DNA of 48,684 nt from Azolla pinnata (lineage: Eukaryota > Streptophyta > Polypodiopsida > Salviniales > Salviniaceae), in NCBI GenBank assembly GCA_037176905.1, contig JBBBWG010028721.1, positions 1 to 48,684 of the forward strand, given 5' to 3'. The notes under the pieces were generated by a model, which saw only the letters and a list, made by a program, of their open reading frames with translations, was not told where the DNA came from and ran no database searches. Of this stretch, positions 1-12,240 are shown piece by piece. How positions within the stretch are numbered: position 1 is the first letter of the stretch; each line of letters starts with the position of its first letter. The position numbers and the translations under genes are program-made.

Positions 1-2060
1 CCCAATCCTGGCAATGGTTACTGCTTGCAAACTTTTGGAAGTGCTGGTGATCCTAGAACCCTTAATGTGTATAGTCTGAACCCCCGCATGATTCTCATAA
101 TGGCTATCAAGCTTGATTCTTAAAGAGCACCCTGCAAAACCCTAAATCCATAGGCTTCAAGCCCTAAATCCTAATCATGTTTAAAAATTGGGGGCGAGGT
201 TCTGTTCATTCTTGTTCCAGCTTTCCAATCTCAATTGGTAAATTCGGTTCAATATAATAAAAGAAGCTCTATGTGTATCAAACGCTCTCTTGTTTCTGTG
301 TCTCTCCCCCATGGAAATCTAGGCTATGGAAGCAACAAACAGGTACATGCTGGAGATTCAATGGTTTGGAAAGATGGAATATATTACATGCTAGAGCCCG
401 CCCTCGGATCTGCCATCCTGACCAATTGGTGCCATCGATTGTGCAAATTCTGTGCCCCTGATCCAACTCCAGGTATCAAACAGATCTTATAATTCTCCGC
501 CTTCGATCTCATTCCAGCACAGTATAAATCCAAATGCACTCCTTTGCACATTTTATCTCACAATTCCTAACATGCAATCCTTGGATGCAATTTTAACCGG
601 TAAAAGGTTTGAATATCCATCATTGTCTATTGAGTCATGACTCGTACTTGATCAAAAAACTGTAGAATCTTATCTCCATCCCCAGTGCTTTGTGATAATG
701 GCTTTTATATGTCAATGAAACGGGTAGCGAGGCCTTGGTTCCCTTTGTCAAGTAATATCGAATGTGTCAGGCGCATTGACACATTCGATATTACTTGACA
801 AATGCCGATTATCCTTGGAGAGGCTCTTTAAAATGTAGCGTTTTTTGTCACATAGGTCATATTTGGCCTTCGAAGCCAATAATCAAATCCTATTTAAATC
901 TATATATATATTAGTGTGTATCTTGGCTGAGTTGTGGCATGAGGGATAGTCATCAAATTAAAGAAATTCATGAGTGCTCTTTGTGAGTGGTTGTCTACAC
1001 CTTTCCTTCAATAACTTTTCCTTGTGTTTCTTGAGCTCTAGTCTGAATAATCCCAAGGAATGCTGGTCTTTGCACTCCATTATCCTGGGTAATGGGCCAA
1101 AACCATTTCTGATAGGTCAGTGGTATTGGCCTCTTATTTCTTGGAATACATAACAATGACTAATATTGATTTTTTTCTGATTCCACTCCCTGAAGACATA
1201 GCTAACATATTCTTTTTTCCATCGGCATACTTACCCTTCTCATTACTAATTGGTGCGAAAAAGTCCTACATTTCCATATCATACTGCAGAGTTTATATAA
1301 AGATGGCGGTCCGTGTAAGAAGGCCTCAGGGCAAATCCATCTTGTAAAATGTACAAGAAAAGGGCCTTCTATTGTGATATCTTTTTGGGAGTGTTGCGAC
1401 ATTTTGTCCTTGCATTAATTAGTTAATATGATGATATCAACCTAGATCACTTTATCCTTTATCACTTTGTTCATGTTTAGATGTAGATAATCGAGGCTGA
1501 TGATTTGCTCCTTACCATGTGATCGATGATCGATATTAGTTCTCCAAATTTCTCCAAGTATGCGGCCTCAGAGCGCGCAGTCCCCAAATTTGTATTCCAC
1601 AAAGATTCAGTGTTACAAGTGTATCAAATAGTCGTAGTTTAGTTCATGGTTCTTGGAATTGGATGTTTGCACATTGTCTTCTAGAGATCATGAAGGGTTG
1701 CAAATCCACATGAAAAGCTAACTCGTGCAACTTCATGTAGGGAGCTTGTGTGTAATACACCACTCTTTTCATGTAGGAAGAGTTTTGGCTTTGTTCTCAT
1801 CCCCCATCACTTAGTTTTATTGAGGTTGACCGACGGATTTTTATAAGTGCAAAATGACTTTAGATATCTTTTTACTTCCTTAGGGGGGTTGGAGAGTAAA
1901 ACAATGTCATTGGCTTATAATAGTATTTGTATTGTTGTTGGCATGCGCGTGAGCCTCGTGATCGATCTATATAATCAAATATTTTGCCTATGCAAAGACC
2001 AATCCACAAAATTTTTACTGAGAAGAAACAAATCAATATTCTTACGCACAAGAACATTAG
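1..2060. other. Intergenic, no supported gene
   Basis: I read both strands and found only short open frames, for example 235-492 and 1120-1347 on plus. They lack recognisable domains, convincing splice structure or codon bias, so I call no gene. The only structured element is the perfect inverted repeat at 744-802, listed separately. A gene lying mostly to the left with a 3' end here cannot be excluded. Confidence 0.6.
744..802. repeat. Perfect 26-bp inverted repeat, 7-nt loop
   Basis: Positions 744-769 are the exact reverse complement of 777-802, with the loop GGCGCAT between them. The arms begin TTTGTCAAGTAATATCG. Pairing stops at the outer edges: CC lies on the left and TGCC on the right, with no target-site duplication visible. 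It could be a miniature foldback element, a palindrome from replication slippage, or a hairpin transcript. Nothing around it decides which. Confidence 0.9.
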
Positions 2061-5000
2061 GATGTTATCTCTAAATGATCATCTTGAAATCAATAAAAAC
2101 AACCATATTAAAGAAAGAAAATGAAAAAGAACTTCAAAACAAATATTATAGATATTAATAAGATCATATCAAGCTAAGACTTTAGAATGGAATGAGCTAA
2201 GAAATACATCAAATCATAAAACAAATAGAGATATGAGAAAAAAATAATGAGATAACATATCAGCAAAACTAGTGAGATAGACAAATTGTGTGTTTTGAGG
2301 GAGAAAACAAAATGTAGAGAGATAGAGAGAAAGAACTTAACACAATAGAATGAACAAACTAAAAAAAGTAAGAGAAAATAAATTAAATATCAAAATCTTG
2401 GAAATGTTCGATTGAAAATACAAAAAATAATGGCAAAACAGACAAAAAATCGAACAAAACAAGTATCCTCCTATATGTTACGACGACGACGACGACGCAA
2501 TTGATGAAACGACACAATTGCTTGTGATAAAATCGAGAATTTAATAAGTTTTTAATGTTTTTAACAACTTGACACACATTCTATTTCTTTTAAATTAAAA
2601 CCTTTGAAATATTTATATTTAGTCATGTGTTTGTTCTCTGCTTCCATACATAGTTTTGTAATATAAAATTATCTCAAGACAAAAAAACTAGAGTCGTGAC
2701 TTTTTGTGTGACCTATTTTACATAAATATCAATCCATTAAACCTACATATGTGGCATTAGGTTTAAGAGCATAACATTAGGTTAAATGACTATCTACAAT
2801 CAAAGAAAAAAAATTGGTATTCATATGCTAATAAGGTTAGATGTAGATATTTTTATGAGCATAAGTGTAATTGATTAAGAGAAGTCGCATCATGAACCTC
2901 ATGGTCAATCAATGACAGTTAAATCACCTTAAAAAGAGGGTATCAGAATAAAAGACATTTAATTCTATGATAAAATAATTACTCGTGCCTTTTTACTTAA
3001 CCGTTAGAAATAAAATGACAACTTATGAATAGACTAAGGACTTACAGTTTAGCTCTATATAATAGAGTAACCTCTCTTGGTTCAAATCTTTTTTTAATAA
3101 CGTTAAGACTATACCGATATATCTTATTTTGACACTTCATATATATATTATCAATTTGTTATTTTTTGTTCGGATAATTATTATATGTGTATAACCCATA
3201 ACTATTTGCTTACCAAATTTAGAAACATAAATATGATTGCTTATATATATTATAAATTTTGTTCAAGCAATTTTCTATTCTGAGCAAAGAAACGTTGTCG
3301 ATGATCATGAATAATTATGAGAAGCAGTTGGATTGGATTGAGAACACATCAAGAACTTAGATAACGATGATAAACATTATATTATGATAATCAAACACAA
3401 AAATCATCATGATAATCACTAGAATTACAAATTAGAAGAGAGAGATAAAAGAGAGAGAGAGAGAGAGACTAATAGAGCTTGAATTTCAGGTAGAGTTGCA
3501 ATTATGATTAAACACAGAACTCATTATCATTAACATATGTATTCTTGATAAGGTAATATTAACAAGAATGTCGTTAATTTCAAACTCTTCATAATTAGAA
3601 CACTTCAATTAATGACGTTTTCATTTATAATTTATATTGGTAGATTTGATCTAGAAATTTTTACCTTTATAATTGTCCATTTACATAATATATATATACA
3701 TTTTTATTCCACGACCTAACATAAAATAAACTTTTCATATTTGTCAAAGTCACCTTGATAAATATCTTTAGAAATATCAACGTTTATATTCCTTAGGCTT
3801 TATAATACCTAAAAGAACTTTTAAATCTAAGAGTATCTCCTATTATTTATAAACGAGAAAAATAAAACAAACACTAATTAACGTGTCTCATTCGTATAAA
3901 AGAAAATTATATTATTATAATTTGATAAAAAAACTACAATGGCTTTGTTTAATACATCTTCACTATTGAACATTCATTATGTTGCTTTTATAATGATTTC
4001 TTGTTTTTTTCCATCAAGGATTTTTTTGGCATATGGTTGGTTAGGTTATTGGTGATTATCATAATCTCTTAATTTCTCAAATGTTATATATTATTTCTAA
4101 TAAATTGTCTATGTTTTAGACTAGATATTAATCGTAAACCATAATATTTGTTCAATAACTCCTTGATCTTGTCTCCTTGTATCGAAATTTTTATCTCCAA
4201 AAAGAAATAAAACTTATTCAATTGTTTCCTATACATAAATCAATAATATTACTATTTTAATTGACCCTCATGGGCCACTCACATAAGTATTTCATTTTAA
4301 AGGTTATTATCAAAATCAAATTTATGAGAAAATATATCCTTTAAATTAATTATATGTGTAGTAATATAGAGCAATTAAAAAGCAAGCATAAATTCCATGT
4401 AAAAAGGAGAAACTATAATTCAATAAAATTAGCAAAAGCCCATCAAAAAAGTATAACAAATTTCATTTACTTAAATTAACATTTTATTATCCTTGCTTTA
4501 CCTTGCTATACTCAAACTCGATTAAACATAATTTTCCATTGTTGATTAATAGAGTGTTTGAATGATTCAAATGTTAATGTATGACTCTTAAATAATGAAA
4601 CACAAGGAGTGCATTAGTATAGAGTTTTTACAATTGTAATTGTCCTTCCTTTTCCATTTATAATGACAAGAATTTATAATAATAAGAGGTGAAACAACAT
4701 ACCTGTAAACAAAAGAAAAGGGATATAAATCCCTTAAAAACTTTGTACTTCCTTGAACTTAGTTAACTACATTTTGCTTTAAATTAAAGGATCTTATAAC
4801 TGATTTTTCACTTGCATTGAATGTTTGAATTATAAGAATTTTCTCTAAAAGAGCTCTTGTAAAGACATTCTTATGTCTCCCCAAATAAACATCACCTCTA
4901 GTCATTCAAAATTCACTAATTTTATTAAAGACCAATGGATTTGTAGAGAAGCAGCAATTATTTTACTAATGATAGACTTTTTTTTCATGTGAGTTTTCTT

Positions 5001-6130
5001 GTTATCTATATATAACTCTTTCCTTTCTAAGTTACTTTACATTTTATAGGTCAGATTCAAATTTCTTTTAATTTAGAATATGTTCACTGTCTCAATGTTC
5101 TCATCGAAAATATTTCTCTAGGTCTTCTAATGAGAGTGTAATAACTTTATTTCAAAGTGTATAGAATGAGGAAAAAATTAAAAAAGGAAATGGTCGCCAA
5201 TAATTAATCATATTTCTTAGATTTAATAATGATATCATGTACATTATAATTTTAATTATTTCATTTATTGAAATAAAATAACTGGAATTCAAATAATAGA
5301 TTTTTTTATATATTTATAGTGTATGTGTTCCAATACCACGTGAACATCGGAATATTTTATCAATAAATGTCATGTTTTAAATTGTGATCGAAAAAACGGG
5401 GAATAAGGATTTAAGGTTTAGGGTTAACTCTTTAGATAGTCAATTATGAAATCAGGTGCCTCTCCGTTTCAGTTGGTTTATAATATTGATAAATTGAAGT
5501 TAAGTAATCATATCAAATTTTTTATTAATTATTTTTCGCGTCTATTTAGAGTGTAATGTTCTAATTTAAGTTTAAAATTACAATAAGTTGTGTTTAAATG
5601 TCAAGTTTTGAAGCATATTATAACTAAAGTACAGAATATAGATTTAACATGTTTGCTTTTACAAGAAATGGAAAACATTGTTTACATTTTCTATAAATAA
5701 AAACGTTATTTAGAAAAGAAAAAGGTTAGCAAAACCAAAAAATTTTACAACTACTTCATACAATATATGCAATCAATCAACGTGTAATGTATGATTAGGT
5801 AAAGGCATAAAATAACAAGATTCTAGGAATTTCATTCAAAAGTCCTTATTAAACGGTCTCTTGTAAATACTGACAATCTAGAAATGATTCTTTTAATAGT
5901 TTTCTCTTATGTTCTCGACATTATTATCTATATTATAGTCAAAATTTTGAGTATTCTGCAATTTTTGTGGATTTCGTTTATTTAATTTGTTTTTGACCAT
6001 TTTTGTTAGTGGTTGCTCTTGTCCGATTTGTTAGAATACAGTGATGGGTGCGAGAATCAAACAATATGTAGCTTTTGTCAATTCCAAATTGTTGATGAGA
6101 ATTTACCTTAGAAATCTAAAGTAAATTTCC
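2061..6130. other. Very AT-rich gene-free desert
   Basis: About 4 kb is much richer in A and T than its flanks, with frequent stops in all frames, long A and T runs, TATATA tracts and a (GA)n run near 3452-3468. No open frame longer than about 60 codons carries a recognisable motif. It may be aged transposon or scaffold-attachment-type sequence, but I see no terminal repeats or coding relics to support either. Confidence 0.7.
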
Positions 6131-7670
6131 AAGGGGAACATGGAGAGTGGCGCTCGTAGAAAGCTCTTACTTTTCGTGTTCACCAATAAAGGGTTTATGC
6201 TCTACAGAGGGGGAGAAGAATATGCTGATCGAGGTACCTTAATTTCCTCAGAGTTTCCCATACCATCGGGTGGATATTTTCTACGACCGACAGGATATTT
6301 TGTAGCATCCTAGAGCATATTCCTATGAGCATGTCAGAATGTGCCGAAGCCTAGAAAAGAATCGTTGTGTTCTCATAAACAATTACCATTTCTATTGATG
6401 CATTATGAACGATATAATATATGTCCCAAACTTGATAATTGAAGTGTTGTAACATTACCTTTAGAAGTGAGAGGTCTTGGGTTTGAATCAGCTTCTTTAC
6501 AAAATTGGCTCTAACAACAGATGAATATATATATATACACGATCTTTCTCTTTAATGCATTGATTTAAACTTCCATGATGAACTTGAACTCTTTCAGTGC
6601 CTACCTGCCGAACATACCGTGCCTTATGGAGCTGGGTTTCAAAAACATTCATAAAATTCTTTACCATATTTTGGCAACGCTTAGTCAAGGCACTAATCTG
6701 TGCTAAGCAAGTAACCCACTGCTTTTTAAGACTAAGAATGCATTGATTATGAAGATAGATTGACCACCCAGAACCCAAAAGAAAAGGCCAGCAAACATGA
6801 ACCATTCACGTTGATTTGATGACGAACTTCTCCAGTCTTGTCTCTGGAAAGCAATGGATCAATCCATTTGAATGCTTCTTCCTAGACATATGAAGTAATG
6901 AAAGAAATGCCGCGAAACACAACCTTTACAATACAAATTCAAGACGGTTTTATTGCATTCTCATCGAGTGGTGTATGGACAAACAATGGACGATATCTAA
7001 CTCCACGGACATTCGTACTTTCTCATGTTGGTGGGCACACGAACCATCGTATTCTTTGCAGAACCCCGTCACACACCATTGAAATGTATAGAAGCAATAT
7101 TCTCCCAAGCGTTTATGTCAAATGGAAGAAGATACAACAATTCTATGCTTCTTTCTTTTCGCACACATGACCATATTCTGCTAATTTTCTTTGAAATCTT
7201 AGTTAATACCTCAAAAGCTGCATCTAATTATTTTAACATAAGACAGAAATACCTCGACCAGGTGCAATGAACCAGTAAAGGGTCAAAACATAACTGATTT
7301 AACTAACTATTTAGTCGACCGTGGTTCATATCTCCTTGCACCAAATCACAAATTTGTCGAATCTCTAGTCAGGCACTTGAACAAAACTTCTTCACAAACA
7401 GTCCCACAAGAATAAGATTAGTGTCAAGCCAACCAAGTCCCACCAAGACAATGCAAGGGGACAATTTCGGAGCTATAAATTATATGAAATCTCGATCCTT
7501 TCAACCTGACTGTTTACAACATTGCTACACTTTGATGGGGGTTTCGTCACAGAGAGGTCGAGCACAAATTGCCAGTGTAATTCCAACTTCTTGTCTGATA
7601 TATAATCTAATGGTAGCAGTGTGTGTTGTGTGTTGAGTGTATTGTGTGGTCCTGCTGAAGCATCTTCAGT
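6131..7670. other. Intergenic, unsupported open frames
   Basis: The strongest candidate is a 102-codon minus-strand frame at 6497-6805. It starts with Met, is hydrophobic near its N-terminus and later basic. I do not recognise it and it is not continued by a convincing exon on either side. Plus frames at 6898-7270 overlap each other in different frames and look random. The 3' UTR of the SPX gene probably occupies the right edge (below 7671 on minus). Confidence 0.5.
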
Positions 7671-9551
7671 TTAGTATACTAGTGTAGATGCCGAGTCGCA
7701 ATGTTGAGCGGATTCGTCGTGTTCCTCGACATAGCCGAAAGGGGGGATCGAGAAGAGGTTATAGGTCGAGCTCCCAGTTCGGAACTCCTTCAGTATCTTC
7801 CAAGCGGCTAGGGTATTCTTGATCATTGTTTCTACATCATCATCACCACCGACGTTCATTCCAACCTCCCATCTGCCTTGGAAAAGATCGAGCTGTTGAT
7901 CATATCCGAGAGGTTTTTCTTTCATCGCCGATGCAGCATTAGCTGGTATTGTTGTTAGCTGGAACAAGGACTGCAATGTCTCCTCACAATCCTGAACTAA
8001 TTTGGAGATGATATCGGTCGCGAAGAATGGCTCTTGGAGGACGCTCTGAATGAATGGCGTCCGTAATACCCCACCGGTCACTTTGTCATATTTCTTAATT
8101 ATCTTCACAAGGCCTACAAAGAATGACCAAAGCGACATCAGAAATGCTAACCATTCGCTGCAGGCATCTCCAAATCTGCAATCAATCTTTGACAGGATAG
8201 CACACACGTGAAGCTCTGAGTCAATAATTTATCTTTGAAAAGAGTAATCTATCATTGACAAGAACACACATAAGCTAATCTCAACTTCTACAATTGATTT
8301 TTAACATATAAATATGTTAATCCCTACTTCTGTTATTGATCTTTGACAAAGAGAGTATGTGCATATGTTGATCTCTACTTCTATAATATACCTTTGACTA
8401 GTCTGCTAAAAATGACACCTTTTTGTGCTATGCGATCGCATAATCTTTGTGTTCTTTAGTTTTAACTCCACAAAAGAATACAATTCTGTTTTAATCTCAT
8501 CATAGGGAATGATACTATACATTAGGCATTGCAAAATCGCCGTATTAATAAGTTTATAGAGAACGATACATTATACATTGCACTAGCTATCCAGCATATA
8601 CAGACTGTACAGATCTCGATCAAACCAGAGTTATTTACCTGTGTAGTTTAGAGCACTGTAATTCTCCAAGAGGACCATCTCTCCATGAATGTTCACGATG
8701 GCCCGCTGAATCTCCATGAACTCTGCATTTGACTCGACATAATTTCCACTCCAAGATTCTTGCATCCTTTCAAATTTCCCCTTTACATTCTGTCATTGGT
8801 AACCAAAGCATGTTAGCTAATAACCTAGAGATGACCAAGATTAACATCTCACCTATCCCATTTGAAGTCAAAACAGAATGTTTCTTGTCAAAAGCTAGTC
8901 AGACTATGTCTAAGTTCAGCTATTGAGAGAGAGAGAGAGAGAGAGATCCATCCCTCAACTTATAGGTATCTTCTTGCAAATTATAGCAACACTTTTAGCA
9001 AGATGGATAGCTTCATCAACATTTTCATTTCAAGCTTGTTGCTAAATCCACATTATTTGCAAGTAGAAGTAGCAATTTTGATCAACATGTTCTTTGAAAT
9101 TGAATCAGCAATCAGCAATCTTTGCAAGTAGAAATACTAGTTTGACAGAGATTTTCTTCCTGATTTCGTTAGTCAATCCACATTCCTTGCTCAAAAATCA
9201 CTCCTCTCTAGAAGTCAATTCAAATATCTAGACTGTAATCCAAAAGAAGGTTAAACATTAATATAGCATTACCTGGAGGCGAATGATGAACTCCTCCTCC
9301 TTCTCCAAGAAGAAGCTATTCATTTTGTCGATCTCTGCGTTTAGGAGGCCAATAAAATCCACGCCTTGTAGTATATGGATCCTTAAATCATGAGGACAAT
9401 TGGAATGAAGGTTTTGTAAGACATCCCCTTCATGTGGAAGGAGCATCATGAGTTTGAGCACTTTCTTGAGGCTTTTGTAGTCGATGAACTTGTCTCTCCA
9501 CTGCGGAATGCTGTCATCTAAGAGGCGTTGAAGTCTCTTACCAAACTTCAT
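7671..9551 (-). CDS. SPX-domain protein (SPX1-4 class), three exons
   Basis: Predicted exons on minus are 9551-9273, 8789-8639 and 8113-7671, joined in phases 0 and 1, giving 290 aa. SPX-only proteins bind inositol pyrophosphates and restrain PHR transcription factors, so they report phosphate status in nucleus and cytosol. Residues 1-30 carry the family start MKFGKRL plus WRDKFIDYKSLKK, including Tyr25 and Lys29 of the ligand-binding patch. IHGEMVLLENYSALNYTG and the basic helix LVKIIKKYDK (147-154) complete the domain. The C-terminal half keeps TPFIQSVLQEPFF and GSSTYNLFSIPPF as in SPX1/2/3 proteins. No EXS, MFS or RING domain follows. Donors are CAG|GTAATG and ACAG|GTAAAT; acceptors are GACAG and TTTGTAG. 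P1BS boxes upstream suggest PHR control. The orthologue within SPX1-4 is not resolved. Confidence 0.93.
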
Positions 9552-10489
9552 GGTATGATAGTATCTATCTATCTATCTATAGGTATAGATAGATGAAGCA
9601 GAAGGCGATGATGTCAACTGTCAACGAGGATAATGAACGAAGGAATGGATGAACAAACAGACGGAGATTCTTCCTTGAGACTGTCCCGTTATAGCTTCAT
9701 ATGGCAAAAGAGGGAGGCGAAGAAGATGGATGAGAAGGAAAGCTTTCTTGAGATTGAATCGTCAAGGCTTCGGACCTTAAAAGAAGAAGAACAAGATGAT
9801 GATGATGATGATGATGATGATGAAGCAGATGAACGAACAAACAGAAGAAAAGCCTCCGTCCGATCGTCAAAGAAGAAGGAGGCGAAGCGGTATGAATCTT
9901 GTGGAGCAGTGGAAGCTTTTTCCTTCTCACGGAGTTGTTACCTTGGCCAGGAGAGGACGAGCCAGCGCTTCGCCATGGGGAGCACGGATCACGGAGCCGA
10001 TGCAGTCAGGCGCGGAAGCTGAAACGGAAGCCGGACGAAGGCGAAGTCGAAGGCAGAGAGATCGGGAGGAATGACGAGGGATGGGAGCTTGCAGCGGCGT
10101 ATATAATGGCAGGTGGAAGGAAGAAGGCGCAAGGAAGGGAAAACAAAAGGAGCATGAAGAGGAGGATATACCTTCTGCTGCTGCTTCTTCTTCTGCTTCT
10201 TCTTCTGCTTGCCTTGCCTTTGCTTTGTTTACCTCTGCGACGCAGCGATGGCGACGGGTAATGGAACTGCGTCAGTTTTTCTTGCGCTTTCGTTCTCAGG
10301 CGCAGGAAACGGGATATGTCCGCGCATATTCCCCCCTGCGCGCTTTCCTTCTTCTTCAAACAAACGATTTCCTCCTTCTCACGAAGAAAAACGGAACCGA
10401 AGAAAGAAGAAGAAGAAGAGCATATGCCGTCCCTCGTCTTTCTCATCTCTTTCTTGCTGCCGAAAACAAAACCCTAATGCGCAAAAAAA
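9552..10489 (-). promoter_or_regulatory. SPX gene 5' UTR and promoter
   Basis: Reading minus strand, a TATA-like ATTATATAC lies opposite plus 10100-10107. That would put transcription start near 10070 and give a 5' UTR of about 500 nt, holding a (GAT)9 microsatellite (plus about 9796-9823) and TATC repeats near 9560-9595. Three P1BS boxes lie upstream of the TATA (listed separately). Several overlapping open frames cross this block on both strands; they are made of simple repeats (CTTCTG, GAAGAA) and I treat them as noise. Confidence 0.6.
10164..10427. promoter_or_regulatory. Cluster of three P1BS (PHR-binding) boxes
   Basis: The PHR1 binding consensus is GNATATNC. Matches are GGATATAC at 10164-10171, GCATATTC at 10324-10331 and GCATATGC at 10420-10427. 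They lie about 610 to 880 bp upstream of the SPX start codon and 60 to 330 bp upstream of its TATA-like box. The consensus occurs by chance about once in 4 kb, so three in 264 bp is notable. SPX genes are well-known PHR targets, which fits the gene identity. Confidence 0.75.
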
Positions 10490-11830
10490 ACCCTAATGAG
10501 CCCTAATGAACCCTAATGAGCCCTAATTAACCCTAATGAGCCCTAATTAACCCTAATGAATCCTGATGAACCCTAATGAGCCCTAATTAACCCTAATGAA
10601 TCCTAATTAACCCTAATGATTCCTAATTAACCCTAATGAGCCTTCAAACCCCTAATGCGAAACCCTAATGAGCCCTACTGAACCCTAATGAATCCTAATT
10701 AACCCTACTGAATCCTAATTAACCCTCATGAATCCTAATTAACCCTCATGAATCCTAATTAACCCTCATGAATCCTAATTAACCCTCATGAGCCCTAAAC
10801 ACCCTAATGCGAAACCCTACTGCGGAACCCTAATGGGCCCTACTGAACCCTAATGAACCCTAATGAGCCCTAATGAATCCTAATGAGCCCTAATGAATCC
10901 TAATGAGCCCTAATGAGCCCTAAAAGCCCTAATGAGAAACCCTACTGCGAAACCCTAATGAGCCCTAATGAATCCTAATTAACCCTAATGAATCTTAATG
11001 AACCCTAATGAATCCTAATTAACCCTAATGAATCCTAACTAACCCTAACGAGCCCTAAAAGCCCTAAAGCAAAACCCTAATGCAAAACCCTACTGCCAAA
11101 CCCTACTGAGCCCTAATGAACCCTAATGAATCCTAATTAACCTTAATGAATCCTAATTAACCCTAATGAGCCCCAAAAGTCGTAATGCGAAGCCCTCCTG
11201 CGAAACCCTAATGAGCCCTACTGAACCCTAATGAGCCCTAATTAACCCTAATGAATCCTAATTAACCCTAATGAATCCTAATGAACCCTAATGAGCCCTA
11301 AAAACCCTAATGCGAAACCCTACTGCGGAGCCCTAATGAGCCCTAATGAACCCTAATGAAACCTAAACCCTAAATCTTAATGAACTCTAACGAATCCTAA
11401 TGAACCCTAAACCCTAAATCCTAATGAGCCCCAAACCCTAAATATAAATGAGCCCTAATCCCTAGATCCTAATGAACTCTAACGAATCCTAATGAACCCT
11501 AAACCCTAAATCCTAATGAACCCTAAACCCTAAATCCTAATGAACCCTAAACCCTAAATCCTAATGAGCCCTAGACCCTAAATCTTAATGAACTCTAACG
11601 AATCCTAATGAGCCCTAGACCTTAAATCCTAATGAGCCCCAAACCCTAAACCCTAGATCCTAATGAACCCTACACCCTAAATCTTAATGAACCCTAATGA
11701 GGACCCTAATGAACCCCAATGAATCCAAATGAACCCTAAACCCTAAATCTCAATGAATCCTAATGAACCCTAAATGAACCCTAAAACCCTGAATCTCTAT
11801 GAACCCTAAACCTAAAACCTAAACTTGGAT
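10490..11830. repeat. Degenerate telomere-like array (CCCTAATGA / CCCTAATTAA)
   Basis: About 1.3 kb is made of short units built on CCCTAA, mostly CCCTAATGAG, CCCTAATTAA and CCCTAATGAATC. Higher-order blocks contain CCCTAATGCGAAACC. From about 11360 the units change to CCCTAAACCCTAAATCCTAATGAA, which is closer to the plant telomeric C strand. Well over one hundred units are present. It begins about 60 bp beyond the outermost P1BS box of the SPX promoter. No open frame or promoter is apparent inside. Confidence 0.95.
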
Positions 11831-11837
11831 TTTCTGT

Positions 11838-12240
11838 GGCCAGATCTGAGTTGCATTGAGCAAGCAAGGCTCTAAACCCATCCTAAATCAGGCTTCCCAT
11901 CAGGGGGGAGCAACATCCAATATGCATCGAGGATCATCCTGATCTGATCTGCATCGAGGAGCTGCATCCGATCTACATCAAGGAGCCTGATTTGATTTCA
12001 TCTGCTCTAATCGGAACCTAAACCCTAATGAACCGTAAAACCCCTTCAACGGCCGGATCTGAGTTGCATCGAGCGAGCAGGGCTCCGAACAAACCCGAAT
12101 CGGGCTCTTCATCGTGGAGTCTGATCCGACGATTTGCATCGCAGATGCCTGATCAGATGAATCTGCATCGACGAGCTTGATCTGATCTCAATCATGAATC
12201 CGATCTGCAGCAGCAGTCTGTTACGTGCATGACCGTATTT
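11838..12240. repeat. Two imperfect direct copies, period about 213 bp
   Basis: A segment starting GGCCAGATCTGAGTTGCAT at 11838 recurs, diverged, at 12051 as GGCCGGATCTGAGTTGCAT. Both are followed by GAGCAAGCAAGGCTC-like sequence and later by GATCTGATCT and TGCATCGA-type motifs. The copies abut the end of the telomere-like array and may mark an older, longer repeat unit. No coding potential is recognised. Confidence 0.6.

Noticed and set aside
1120..2074. Possible transposon-derived frames on plus
   Set aside because: No RT, integrase, gag or transposase signature could be recognised in any frame.
10006..10506. Several overlapping frames of 90-146 codons on both strands
   Set aside because: They are built from GAAGAA and CTTCTG repeats in the SPX promoter region, overlap in all frames, and have no motif or splice partner.
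10490..11830. CRISPR-like array of short repeats
   Set aside because: Repeats are contiguous, variable and without spacers, and the DNA is plant nuclear, so it is a telomere-like satellite.
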